Source: Ferroplasma acidarmanus Fer1
Lineage (GTDB): Archaea > Thermoplasmatota > Thermoplasmata > Thermoplasmatales > Thermoplasmataceae
DNA length: 64,000 nucleotides
Assembly: GCF_000152265.2 (NCBI RefSeq)
Contig: NC_021592.1
Span: 1,302,001-1,366,000, forward strand
Direction of reading: 5' to 3'
This document shows positions 44,938-53,188 of the stretch, piece after piece; the first letter of the stretch is position 1; each line of letters starts with the position of its first letter. Below the pieces are notes generated by a model. That model saw nothing but the letters and a program-made list of their open reading frames with translations, searched no databases and was not told the DNA's origin. The translations under genes were made by a program, and so were the position numbers.

Positions 44938-46968
44938 ATGGCAGTAGACCCTGTTTGCGGAATGTATGTATCCGAAGATTCAAAAATATACTCTGATCGT
45001 GATGGAACCAGATATTACTTCTGTTCTCAGGGTTGCAAAGATAAGTTTGACAAACCAGATTCTGAAAGCAAAAGCCTGAAATTAAAATTAATGGTTGCAT
45101 GGCCATTTTCAATTGCCATCATGGCTATCAATTACCTTTTTAGTTTTCCTTTGAAAAATTATGTGTTGCTTTTGCTGGTCCTTCCGGTGCAGTTTTATGT
45201 GGGGCTCGATTTTTACAAGGGAGCATATGCTGCAATAAAAAACAAAATGGGCAATATGGACCTGCTTATAAGCCTTGGAACGCTTACCGCATTTTTCTTT
45301 TCTTTAATAATAACGCTTGTACCTGGATTATTCCCGGTAAAATATACCTATTTTGACGCATCCGCTTTTATTATAACGTTGTTGATGACCGGAGGCTACA
45401 TAGAAGATTTGACAAAAAAACGTGCAAATTCTTCTGCCAATGCTCTCCTATCGCTGATTCCTGATAGGGTACATATTTTGAAAGACGGGATTGCAAAAGA
45501 TATTCCCATGGAAAACCTTGTGCCCGGGGATATTATACAGATAAAGCCCGGTGAAAACATTCCTGCCGATGGAACTGTGGTGGATGGAACATCAGAGATA
45601 GACGAATCAATGCTCACCGGGGAAGCCGAATCAGTGCTGAAAGCCCCCGGGTCACCTATAACCTCCGGTACATTAAACCTCAATGGTGTGTTATCGGTCA
45701 AAGTTACAGCCACCGGGAAAAATTCTACTGTAAATAAGCTATATTCAATGATACAGATGGCATCAATGGGTAGGGCAAAGATACAGAAAATATCTGATAT
45801 ATTTTCATCATATTTCGTGCCAATTGTCCTGGCTGCAGCTTTTTCCTCAGCACTATTCTGGTACTTTTACCTGAGGTCTGTATCAAATCCATTATACTCT
45901 ATAATTGCAGTACTGGTATTTGTCTCTGTTGTGGTAATAGCCTGCCCATGCGCCATAGGTCTCGCAGCACCTATTACGCTCTTAATTTCTTCCAATGAAT
46001 CATCAAGAAACGGCATATTAATTAAAAATTCAAGCTCAATGGATAGGTTATCAAAAATAGATACTGTTATATTTGATAAAACAGGTACAATTACAGATAA
46101 TGAACCAGAGATTACAGCGTTTACGACTACCGGTGATAAGCATCTGGCTGTTTCTCTCCTGTATTCTATTGAATCAGGTTCCAACCATCCCGTAGCACAT
46201 GCAATTGTCAACTACTTAAAAGATATGAACCCTGAAAAACTTGATATTTCTGAATTCCGGGAGATTCCAGGTTCAGGCGTTTATGGCAAATATGACGGCA
46301 AGAATGTAGAGGCAAGCCGTGCTGGAGACCATACATCCCTTACTATGGATGGGATAGAACTGGCTTCAATCAATCTGAAACACAAGCTTCGCAGTGGAAT
46401 AGAGAACGATATTAAGAATCTCCAGAAAAATCATATCCGGGTATTGATAGTGACAGGGGATTCCCTGGAAAATACCAGAGACGTAGCCGAATATCTACAT
46501 GTAGACAAATATTATTATTCAATAAAGCCCGAAGGAAAGGCCGAAATAGTTAAAGAAGAGCAGAAAACGGGAAAATATGTAATGTTTGTTGGTGATGGAA
46601 TAAATGACACAGTTGCCATGCAAACCGCAGATGTAGGGGTCGCCATGGCTTCAGGATCAGATATTGCAACTGCAACCGGGGATATAATTTTACTCAACAA
46701 CGATTTGAAAAATATACTCAGTACACTTATAATAGGAAAATACACAATAAAAAAGATTAAACAAAATGTGGGATGGGCAATAGGGTACAACTCTGCACTT
46801 ATACCTGTAGCTGCAGGAATTTTGACTCCGCTTCTCGGTTTAGGAATATATTATGTATTGCCCATATTTGCTGCTCTGGCTATGGGATTAAGTTCGACAA
46901 CTGTAGTACTGAATTCCATGCAATTGAGAAAACATATGGAGCGGAAAATTGCCATGGCTTCCATGTAA
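44938..46968 (+). CDS. copB: Copper-transporting P1B-type ATPase with N-terminal YHS domain
   Basis: 676 residues. A YHS domain at residues 1-40 (VDPVCGMYVSED, YFCSQGCKDKFD) replaces the usual HMA metal-binding domain. Then the P1B core: TGEAES actuator loop, VVIACPCAIGLA with the transmembrane CPC metal motif, phosphorylation site IFDKTGTITD, GSNHPVAHAI (HP motif), and VGDGINDTVAMQ. CPC marks a Cu(I) exporter of the CopA class, although the Ferroplasma literature name is copB. Acts in the plasma membrane to expel copper. Co-transcribed with copZ. Confidence 0.94.
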   Translation: MAVDPVCGMYVSEDSKIYSDRDGTRYYFCSQGCKDKFDKPDSESKSLKLKLMVAWPFSIAIMAINYLFSFPLKNYVLLLLVLPVQFYVGLDFYKGAYAAIKNKMGNMDLLISLGTLTAFFFSLIITLVPGLFPVKYTYFDASAFIITLLMTGGYIEDLTKKRANSSANALLSLIPDRVHILKDGIAKDIPMENLVPGDIIQIKPGENIPADGTVVDGTSEIDESMLTGEAESVLKAPGSPITSGTLNLNGVLSVKVTATGKNSTVNKLYSMIQMASMGRAKIQKISDIFSSYFVPIVLAAAFSSALFWYFYLRSVSNPLYSIIAVLVFVSVVVIACPCAIGLAAPITLLISSNESSRNGILIKNSSSMDRLSKIDTVIFDKTGTITDNEPEITAFTTTGDKHLAVSLLYSIESGSNHPVAHAIVNYLKDMNPEKLDISEFREIPGSGVYGKYDGKNVEASRAGDHTSLTMDGIELASINLKHKLRSGIENDIKNLQKNHIRVLIVTGDSLENTRDVAEYLHVDKYYYSIKPEGKAEIVKEEQKTGKYVMFVGDGINDTVAMQTADVGVAMASGSDIATATGDIILLNNDLKNILSTLIIGKYTIKKIKQNVGWAIGYNSALIPVAAGILTPLLGLGIYYVLPIFAALAMGLSSTTVVLNSMQLRKHMERKIAMASM

Positions 46969-47006
46969 TTCAGTTAAATTTATAAGTATTTTATGTATTG
47001 TTGTAT

Positions 47007-47459
47007 ATGGAATTGAGAGTTATAGGGATGTCTGAAGGGCGCAGGATTCCTGACAAATTTACCTGCAGCGGGAAAAACCACTCCCCGAAGATTGAGATAC
47101 ATGACCGCAATGAAACAGGATATTATTTTATAGTTATGAATGACCCGGATGCGCCTTCAGGTTTATTCACGCACTGGATCATATACAATATTCCGGCGGG
47201 AATAGTAACACTTGAAGAAAATATCGGGAATAAAGAAATTACAGAAGAGGGATATTATCAGGGATTGAATGATTTTGGGGAGCTAGGATATGGTGGCCCA
47301 TGCCCTCCAAGAGGCGATGGAGACCACAGATATTTCATTAAAATATACAGGACCGATGAAGCAGTAAGCAGAAAGAAAATTGATGCAGAACACGCATATG
47401 AAATTCTGGATAAATTGAGCCCGGAAGCCGAATTTTACGCTCTTTTCAGCAGGGAATAA
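47007..47459 (+). CDS. YbhB/PEBP-family protein
   Basis: About 150 residues from the ATG at 47007 (MELRVIGMSEGRRIPDKFT). PEBP signatures DPDAPSGLFTHWIIYNIP and GGPCPPRGDGDHRYFIKIY form the anion-binding pocket; the conserved Asp and His residues are present. Phosphatidylethanolamine-binding-like proteins bind phosphate-bearing ligands; their archaeal role is unknown. Single gene, no signal peptide. Confidence 0.9.
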   Translation: MELRVIGMSEGRRIPDKFTCSGKNHSPKIEIHDRNETGYYFIVMNDPDAPSGLFTHWIIYNIPAGIVTLEENIGNKEITEEGYYQGLNDFGELGYGGPCPPRGDGDHRYFIKIYRTDEAVSRKKIDAEHAYEILDKLSPEAEFYALFSRE

Positions 47460-47465
47460 TTTTTA

Positions 47466-48401
47466 TTATTCCATACCTTCCAGTGCATTCAAAAGGGCTC
47501 TATATGCCTCAGGGAAATCTTTTCCGGTAATACAGACTCTTAAATATGGCCCTGAAATTCCAAAATACTTTGCAGGAAGTGCTATAATCCCTTTCTTTGC
47601 AAGCTTTTCGCTTATACTTTCTGATCCCTCTGCAATATACTCTGAATAATCAACAAAGGATACGGGCATTGCAAGCGGGTCTTTGCCACCATAAAATTTC
47701 AGTTTTCCCTTTTCACGGGTCAGGACTTTATGGTTGCTGTTTATAATTTCCTTCACATTTGCAAGCAGCTCATCGTGTTTTTTCAGGATTTCATATCCAG
47801 CAGAAACGTTTATCCAGGACACATCTTCAGTAATGAGCCCTTTGAAGCCTTCAAGTTTCGCAGCTTCATCCTTGTCCGGCGCTATAATATATCCAAGCCT
47901 CAGGTCTCCACCGCCATATACCTTTGTAAATGTGTTGACTATATATCCATTGCTATACCTGTATTTATCAAGTTTTTCAACAAATTCCATAAATGTTTCA
48001 TCTATTAAGCATGAAGAATATGTATCAGGGAATTTAATCAAGGTTCCTGTAGGGTTATTGGGATTGCTTGCAACAAACAATTCATTTCCTTTTTTATAAC
48101 CAAATATTTCAGGTGTTTTGTATATCATCTCATATTCTGGCTTATTTACAATGAATGTGTTATATTTCGCACGCAGGTGGTAAAGTACCATTGAAAAAGC
48201 TTCTGTGGCGCCATGTGTTAAAACAACGTTCTTTGCATCCACGCCATGAAGATCGCCTATCTGCTCTTTAAGGTCTGTTTCATGCCCCGGCGTAGATTTA
48301 TTAAAATACTCCTTTAAATCAAAAACCCCTGACATGCCACTATGGCTAAGTTCGTATTTTCCGCTGTGTTTGTTGAGCCAGTCTATTGTTTCGCAATTCA
48401 T
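47466..48401 (-). CDS. Class I/II aminotransferase (HisC/CobD-like)
   Basis: 311 residues, PLP-dependent fold type I. LTHGATEAFSMVLYHL is the phosphate-binding helix, VASNPNNPTGTLI the Asn-containing NPNNPTG signature, LIDETFMEF the Asp contacting the pyridine N, and VNTFTKVYGGGDLRLGYI carries the Schiff-base lysine and a following Arg. Short for the family (usually 350-400) and most like histidinol-phosphate aminotransferases. The substrate is not certain; no histidine genes are adjacent. Convergent with the PEBP gene by 6 bases. Confidence 0.88.
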   Translation of the reverse strand: MNCETIDWLNKHSGKYELSHSGMSGVFDLKEYFNKSTPGHETDLKEQIGDLHGVDAKNVVLTHGATEAFSMVLYHLRAKYNTFIVNKPEYEMIYKTPEIFGYKKGNELFVASNPNNPTGTLIKFPDTYSSCLIDETFMEFVEKLDKYRYSNGYIVNTFTKVYGGGDLRLGYIIAPDKDEAAKLEGFKGLITEDVSWINVSAGYEILKKHDELLANVKEIINSNHKVLTREKGKLKFYGGKDPLAMPVSFVDYSEYIAEGSESISEKLAKKGIIALPAKYFGISGPYLRVCITGKDFPEAYRALLNALEGME

Positions 48402-48510
48402 AGCCGTATATTATCAGGTTATTATATAAATTTGATGTTTTATTTTCCATATTTTATGCGAATAAAAGAGAACCACAATGATTTATGTATTTATTGGCAA
48501 TTATATATGC

Positions 48511-48987
48511 ATGGAATCCGGTAAATATCTTTATTATGGCCCGGTTGCAGGCTTTATTTCCGCAATATTCGAAGCTATCATGTTCTACCTATTTGATATA
48601 GCTGCATCGCTTCCTCCTGGATACCAGTTCACGGCAATAGGTTCCCGGCTTCTGCACATATCCGGATTTTATGGAACTTTATACGGAATGTTGCTGCATT
48701 TCGTGGTGGGTACAGTTGTAGGCATGGTGGCCGCGTTAATCTCTTATTATGTGATTGCTTTGAGAATAAAAACAGTTAAATCAGGGCTTTTTATAGGAAT
48801 TCTGGCAGGATTCCTAGTTCTGCTGGTATTTAGCCTCCCGGTAAATATATTATTGCTGCATCTTTACGTATACGAAAAATATTATCTCCCATCCACAGCT
48901 TTTTATTATTCAATGCACATATTTTACGGCGCCGTATGGGGAATTTTTCTTGGGTATTTTATACCAAGGCAAAGGAAATCATCATAA
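48511..48987 (+). CDS. Four-helix membrane protein of unknown role
   Basis: About 158 residues from the ATG at 48511 (MESGKYLYYGPVAGFIS); the in-frame start at 48478 adds 11 residues and is less likely. Helices at about 8-30, 55-80, 90-115 and 130-152; the C-terminus is basic (YFIPRQRKSS). Gly-rich membrane segments (LHFVVGTVVGMVAALIS) suggest tight helix packing, but no family is recognised. Upstream AT-rich DNA (TTATTGGCAATTATATATGC) may hold the promoter. Confidence 0.6.
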   Translation: MESGKYLYYGPVAGFISAIFEAIMFYLFDIAASLPPGYQFTAIGSRLLHISGFYGTLYGMLLHFVVGTVVGMVAALISYYVIALRIKTVKSGLFIGILAGFLVLLVFSLPVNILLLHLYVYEKYYLPSTAFYYSMHIFYGAVWGIFLGYFIPRQRKSS

Positions 48988-49054
48988 ATTTGTGAAGTCT
49001 ACTTCTATTATAATCGAATAGATATATTTTTATTTAATATTGCTATGGTGTCGC

Positions 49055-49729
49055 ATGGATATAAGCGAAAAGATAGCAGGGGAAATAACAATATCCGATA
49101 TACCCGGTGTAACAATTAAAAAATGGCGGGAAGAGTTTGGCATATCACAGATGGAATTGTCAAAGTTTATGGATGTTTCACCATCAGTAATAAGCGATTA
49201 TGAATCGGGAAGAAGAAAATCTCCCGGTGCAAATTCTATAAAAAAAATTGTTGATGCGCTGGTAAAAATAGACGAGTCCCGGGGAGGGCATCTTGTTCGC
49301 AGGTATAACAGTGGGATACCTTCGGATGCACTGCTCGACATAAAGGATTATGACCATGACATAGAATTGCGGTATATTTTAACAAAAATCCACGGGACAC
49401 CCTGTTCAACTGCAAATTTGAAACGCAACATACGTGGTTATACCATGATAGATGGAATTAAGGCAGTACTGAAATTTTCCTACGCAGAATATACAAAGCT
49501 TTATGGATGGTCCAGCCAGAGGATAATATTCATTACAGACGTTTCAATTGGAAGGAGCCCGATGATAGCAATAAGGGCACATCCATTGAAGCCTGCAGCT
49601 GTGGTTTATGTAAAGCCCGACAATGTGGATGAACTTGCAATAAAACTTTCTGAAATTGAAAATATACCACTGATAAAGACAGATATGGACCATAAATCCA
49701 TATCAGCTGTTATGAACAGCTTAAGATGA
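49055..49729 (+). CDS. Archaeal XRE-family transcriptional regulator
   Basis: About 224 residues from the ATG at 49055 (MDISEKIAGEITISDIPG). The helix-turn-helix is EEFGISQMELSKFMDVSPSVISDYESGRRKSPG at about residues 26-58. The C-terminal domain (about 90-224) is a conserved archaeal ligand-binding-like alpha/beta domain (IIFITDVSIGRSPMIAIRAHP, AAVVYVKP), as in the widely conserved archaeal COG1709-type regulators. The target and effector are unknown. It converges with ftsY, overlapping it by 9 bases. Confidence 0.85.
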   Translation: MDISEKIAGEITISDIPGVTIKKWREEFGISQMELSKFMDVSPSVISDYESGRRKSPGANSIKKIVDALVKIDESRGGHLVRRYNSGIPSDALLDIKDYDHDIELRYILTKIHGTPCSTANLKRNIRGYTMIDGIKAVLKFSYAEYTKLYGWSSQRIIFITDVSIGRSPMIAIRAHPLKPAAVVYVKPDNVDELAIKLSEIENIPLIKTDMDHKSISAVMNSLR

Positions 49730-50656
49730 AAATATCTTTTTCAGATACCATTCCACATCAAATGGGATAATATCATCCATTTCCTGCCCTATCCCTACAA
49801 AGAGAATAGGTTTCTTGATTCCAGCTGAAATACTTATTATTGATCCGCCTTTTGCATCCGTGTCAAGCTTTGTTACTATCACACTGTCATAGTTTATTTC
49901 ACTTGAAAATGTCAGGGCCTGGTTTATTACATCCTGGCCTATCATGGCATCCAGTACGAGGATTGTCATGTCCGGTTTTGCAACACGCTTAATTTTTTTC
50001 ATTTCATCCAGGAGATTTTTGTTTGTCTGCATCCTTCCTGCTGAATCTATTAAAACATAGTCCATTTTTCTTGCTTTAGCATGTTCTATGGCGTCAAATG
50101 CAACGGACGCAGGATCGCTCCTGAAATCATGTTTAATGATTTCCACCCCAACATTGCCAGCAAGAATGTTTAGCTGGTCAATAGCTCCAGCCCTGAAAGT
50201 ATCGGACGCAGATAATACTACACTTTTATTATTGCTCTTAAGATAGTACGCCAGTTTCCCTATGGTTGTTGTTTTTCCGGTTCCGTTTATGCCAAGAAAT
50301 AGTATTACAAATGGTTTTTTCTCAACGGTGAGGAGGTTAACAGCATCCTTATTATTGTGCTGGATAACATCACGAACCACACTCTTTAATTCTTCTTCAA
50401 CTGCAGGATAATCGATTTTTCTCTTTAATTTGCCCAGATTCGCCTTTAATTTTTCAATAATTTCTTCTGTGGCATCATAGCTTACATCTGCCTCAAGGAG
50501 AGTTTCCTCTATGGTGCTTTCAAGTTCATCCCGCCTTATTGTTTTTTCTTTCTGTGGAGCTACAGAATCCCGGGTTGCTGTTAACGAATCTTTTGGCCCA
50601 TTTTCCTTATTTCCGGAAAATATATCGGAAAATTTCTTTTTTAATTTGTCGAACAT
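49721..50656 (-). CDS. ftsY: Signal recognition particle receptor FtsY
   Basis: 311 residues. Charged N-terminal A region, then the N domain and the SRP GTPase G domain: G1 LGINGTGKTTTIGKLAYYL, DTFRAGAIDQL (I-box), G3 LIDSAGRMQTN, G4 VTKLDTDAKGG. Receives ribosome-nascent chain complexes bound to SRP54 at the membrane. The ATG overlaps the prefoldin alpha stop by one base (both at 50656), the common archaeal pfdA-ftsY pairing. Confidence 0.96.
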   Translation of the reverse strand: MFDKLKKKFSDIFSGNKENGPKDSLTATRDSVAPQKEKTIRRDELESTIEETLLEADVSYDATEEIIEKLKANLGKLKRKIDYPAVEEELKSVVRDVIQHNNKDAVNLLTVEKKPFVILFLGINGTGKTTTIGKLAYYLKSNNKSVVLSASDTFRAGAIDQLNILAGNVGVEIIKHDFRSDPASVAFDAIEHAKARKMDYVLIDSAGRMQTNKNLLDEMKKIKRVAKPDMTILVLDAMIGQDVINQALTFSSEINYDSVIVTKLDTDAKGGSIISISAGIKKPILFVGIGQEMDDIIPFDVEWYLKKIFSS

Positions 50657-51057
50657 TACCTGTTTCCTTCCTGGGCCCTCTGGACAGAATACATGAGGGC
50701 ATCGTAATTATTCTGAGCTGACTGTTTCTGCTTTAACAGGTTGTTGTATGTATCCTGCAGGCTCTGTATATTTTCTTCCATCCTTTTTATAGTTTTTTCT
50801 TTTTCCTCCTCTATAAAAACACCGGAGCCTACCGGCACAATAATTTTTGATGTATCCAGTGCAGCCTTGGAAAATAGGCCGGATCCGATGGATATTTTTA
50901 CATCCTTTGATTTCTCATAATCTGTATCCTTTAACAAAGCAAGTGTATCATTCGATTCTTCAAGTGTCTTCAATAATAAATTCATTCTTGAATCTATAGT
51001 TTCCAGTAAGTTTTTTAAATATTCAATCTGTTCTACCAGTTCATTTTCTCCTGCCAT
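50656..51057 (-). CDS. pfdA: Prefoldin alpha subunit
   Basis: 133 residues. Two long coiled-coil helices (about 5-45 and 90-130) flank a beta-hairpin core with VKISIGSGLFSKAALDTSKIIVPVGSGVFIEEE, the alpha-type prefoldin signature. Forms the alpha2-beta4 jellyfish-shaped chaperone holding unfolded proteins for the thermosome. Tightly packed between pgk (no gap) and ftsY (one-base overlap), so it is part of one transcript. Confidence 0.95.
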   Translation of the reverse strand: MAGENELVEQIEYLKNLLETIDSRMNLLLKTLEESNDTLALLKDTDYEKSKDVKISIGSGLFSKAALDTSKIIVPVGSGVFIEEEKEKTIKRMEENIQSLQDTYNNLLKQKQSAQNNYDALMYSVQRAQEGNR

Positions 51058-52296
51058 TTAATTACCTCCAAATTTTTTCCTGTTATAAACAAGTGAGTCT
51101 ATTACAGGTATAGGCTCACCGGATAAATAATTTATCAGGGCGCCACCCCCGGTTGATATATATCCCATGGAATCTGAAAGCCCGAATTCATTAATTGCAT
51201 TTATTGTGTGCCCTCCCCCGACTATTTTTGATGCAGGGCTCTGGGAAACTGCATTAAATATTTCCCTGGTTCCAAGTGAGTATTCATTTATTTCATACAT
51301 TCCCATCGGGCCATTGAGAAATATATTTTTTGCTTTTTCTATAATACTGCTAAAAGTTTTAATGGACTCAAATCCAATATCCGCCAGCAACTGCCCATCT
51401 GGAACCTTCTCACCTGTTTTTATTTCTGTCTGTAAGGGATTAAGCATGAAATCTTCAGGGAGGTATATGCGATCGGAGAATCGGGATAACAACGATTTGC
51501 ATTCCTCCAGCAATTTCTTATAATTTTTATCCTGTTTTTCGATGAATTCCATGTTCCTTTTCCCTATGTCTATCCCGGAAGCCCACAGGAATATGTTTGC
51601 TGCCACACCACCAAAAATTATATTGTCCACTATCCCTTTCTCCAGGAATGGGCCTGTTACCTTTATAGCATCCCTTATTTTGGCTCCACCCATTATAGCC
51701 AGTTTCGGATGTGATTTAGAATTCATGAACCTGTCTATGCTATTAATTTCAGTTTCCATAAGCCTGCCAGCTATATTGGGTTTTATATCCTTGAATCCGG
51801 TAAGTGTTGTCTGGTCCCTGTGTATCGCAGGAAAAGCATCGATTATAAAGTAATCAAATAATTTTGATAAATTCCTGACAATAAATGTGTTTTTCTGGGC
51901 AGCCCCATCATCTTTTATAAGTATTTCTTCGCTATAGAATCTGGAGTTCTCCAGCATGATAATATCTCCATTTTTCATGTTCCTTATAGCTGTTTCCACT
52001 GCAGACCCTATCAATGAATCAACGAATAAAACATCTCTGCCTAACAGCCTGCCAAGATGCCCTGCATGTTGCCGCAAACTTACAAAATCACTGTCGCCCG
52101 GCCTTCCCTGGTGGGCAATAATAACAACCTTTGAGTTTTTAAGTTCGTTAATTGTCCTCAAATAATGAATGAATCTTGTATCATCCACTACTTCTCCGGT
52201 TATAGGGTTAATTGGGGAATTTATATCTATTCTAAGATACACTCTCTTGCCATTGAAATCAAAATCGTCCATAGTGTAAAACGGGGACCTATCCAT
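51058..52296 (-). CDS. pgk: Phosphoglycerate kinase
   Basis: 412 residues, archaeal type. VYLRIDINSPINP with AHQGRPGDSDFVSLRQHA (substrate-binding N domain), MGGAKIRDAIKV at the hinge, LNGPMGMYEI and the nucleotide-binding VGGGHTINAINEFG with STGGGALINYL at the C-terminus. Transfers phosphate between 1,3-bisphosphoglycerate and ADP. First gene of the pgk-pfdA-ftsY run. Confidence 0.97.
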   Translation of the reverse strand: MDRSPFYTMDDFDFNGKRVYLRIDINSPINPITGEVVDDTRFIHYLRTINELKNSKVVIIAHQGRPGDSDFVSLRQHAGHLGRLLGRDVLFVDSLIGSAVETAIRNMKNGDIIMLENSRFYSEEILIKDDGAAQKNTFIVRNLSKLFDYFIIDAFPAIHRDQTTLTGFKDIKPNIAGRLMETEINSIDRFMNSKSHPKLAIMGGAKIRDAIKVTGPFLEKGIVDNIIFGGVAANIFLWASGIDIGKRNMEFIEKQDKNYKKLLEECKSLLSRFSDRIYLPEDFMLNPLQTEIKTGEKVPDGQLLADIGFESIKTFSSIIEKAKNIFLNGPMGMYEINEYSLGTREIFNAVSQSPASKIVGGGHTINAINEFGLSDSMGYISTGGGALINYLSGEPIPVIDSLVYNRKKFGGN

Positions 52297-52429
52297 AGTT
52301 CATAATATGTAAGTTGTATATGATTATTTTTTAATCCACCATTGAAAGATATGGTATGCCGGTTTTAAATTCAGGGCAACATATTATTCTATGTGCGAAT
52401 ATTTTAATAATGCCTGTATATATTATTAT

Positions 52430-53035
52430 ATGTATGTTCCCCGTGAATTCAAAATTGATGATATGGAAAAAATTGTAGATTTTGTTAAAAATTATGGCTT
52501 TGGCATAGTTCTAAGCATATACAATGGAGAGATATATAATACTCAAATCCCTCTGATGCTTGATGCTTCAGGCAATAATATAGTATTGAAGGGGCATATG
52601 GCCCGTGCAAACATGCAATGGTATCATTCAAAAAACAATAAGGTTGCAGTTCTTTTTACAGGGCCACACCATTATATATCGCCAGAATGGTATAAAGAAA
52701 AAGATTCAGTTCCAACATGGGATTATATGACAGTACGTTTTGATGGCATGCTGGAAACTATGGATGATATAGAAACTAAAAATTTCCTGGTTGATCTCTC
52801 TAAATCTTATGATCCAGAATGGGCAAATAAAGGATACGATAAAAAGGAGTATTATGCGAAAATGGTTAAGCAAATTGTTGCATTTACCATTAAGGTTAAT
52901 AAAATAACTGCTAAATTTAAACTTACCCAGAACCACCAGGAAGATATGGAGAACGTTGCGATTAATCTGGACAAAGTTGGAGACGAAGACGCACGCTTAA
53001 TAGCCAGCTATATAAGAAGGGAAGCAGGAAAATAA
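52430..53035 (+). CDS. PaiB-like FMN-binding split-barrel protein
   Basis: About 201 residues from the ATG at 52430 (MYVPREFKIDDMEKIVDFV), which matches the MYxPxxF start of the family; the ATG at 52391 would add 13 unrelated residues. Conserved KGHMARANMQW and FTGPHHYISPEWY and later VPTWDYMTVRFDG are PaiB signatures. Bacterial PaiB is described as a transcriptional regulator of protease synthesis and sporulation, but the fold suggests FMN or heme binding. Real function in archaea unknown. Confidence 0.9.
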   Translation: MYVPREFKIDDMEKIVDFVKNYGFGIVLSIYNGEIYNTQIPLMLDASGNNIVLKGHMARANMQWYHSKNNKVAVLFTGPHHYISPEWYKEKDSVPTWDYMTVRFDGMLETMDDIETKNFLVDLSKSYDPEWANKGYDKKEYYAKMVKQIVAFTIKVNKITAKFKLTQNHQEDMENVAINLDKVGDEDARLIASYIRREAGK

Positions 53036-53036
53036 C

Positions 53037-53045
53037 TTTTTATAC
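53037..53045 (+). promoter_or_regulatory. TATA-like element for the tRNA-Pro gene
   Basis: TTTTTATAC centred about 26 bases before the first base of the mature tRNA. This is the expected spacing for an archaeal tRNA promoter. It directly follows the stop of the flavoprotein gene. Confidence 0.5.
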
Positions 53046-53066
53046 GGTTAATCTATTATGACATCA

Positions 53067-53139
53067 GGGTTTGTGGGGTAGCCTGGCATCCTTCCAGCTT
53101 CGGGAGTTGGAGACTCCGGTCCAAATCCGGACAGACCCA
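53067..53139 (+). tRNA. tRNA-Pro (anticodon CGG)
   Basis: 73 bases fold into a full cloverleaf. Acceptor stem GGGTTTG (53067-53073) with CAGACCC (53132-53138; one T-G pair); D arm around GGGTAGCCTGGCATCC; anticodon stem CCAGC/GTTGG closing loop TTCGGGA with anticodon CGG (Pro codon CCG); T stem TCCGG/CCGGA with loop TCCAAAT. The discriminator is A at 53139, and CCA is not encoded. No intron. A tyrosine recombinase gene starts 49 bases downstream, so its 3' part is the probable attachment site of the integrated element. Confidence 0.93.
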
Positions 53140-53153
53140 TAGATGTTCATAAT

Positions 53154-53185
53154 CGAATACCTTATATATTTCTAGTGTATATTCG
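53154..53185 (+). promoter_or_regulatory. Integrase promoter inside an inverted repeat
   Basis: CGAATA (53154-53159) and TATTCG (53180-53185) form a perfect inverted repeat with TTATATATTT between them. That TATA element is about 23-25 bases before the integrase ATG at 53189. A repressor or the integrase itself binding this palindrome would cover the promoter. No factor is known. Confidence 0.4.
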
Positions 53186-53188
53186 TTT

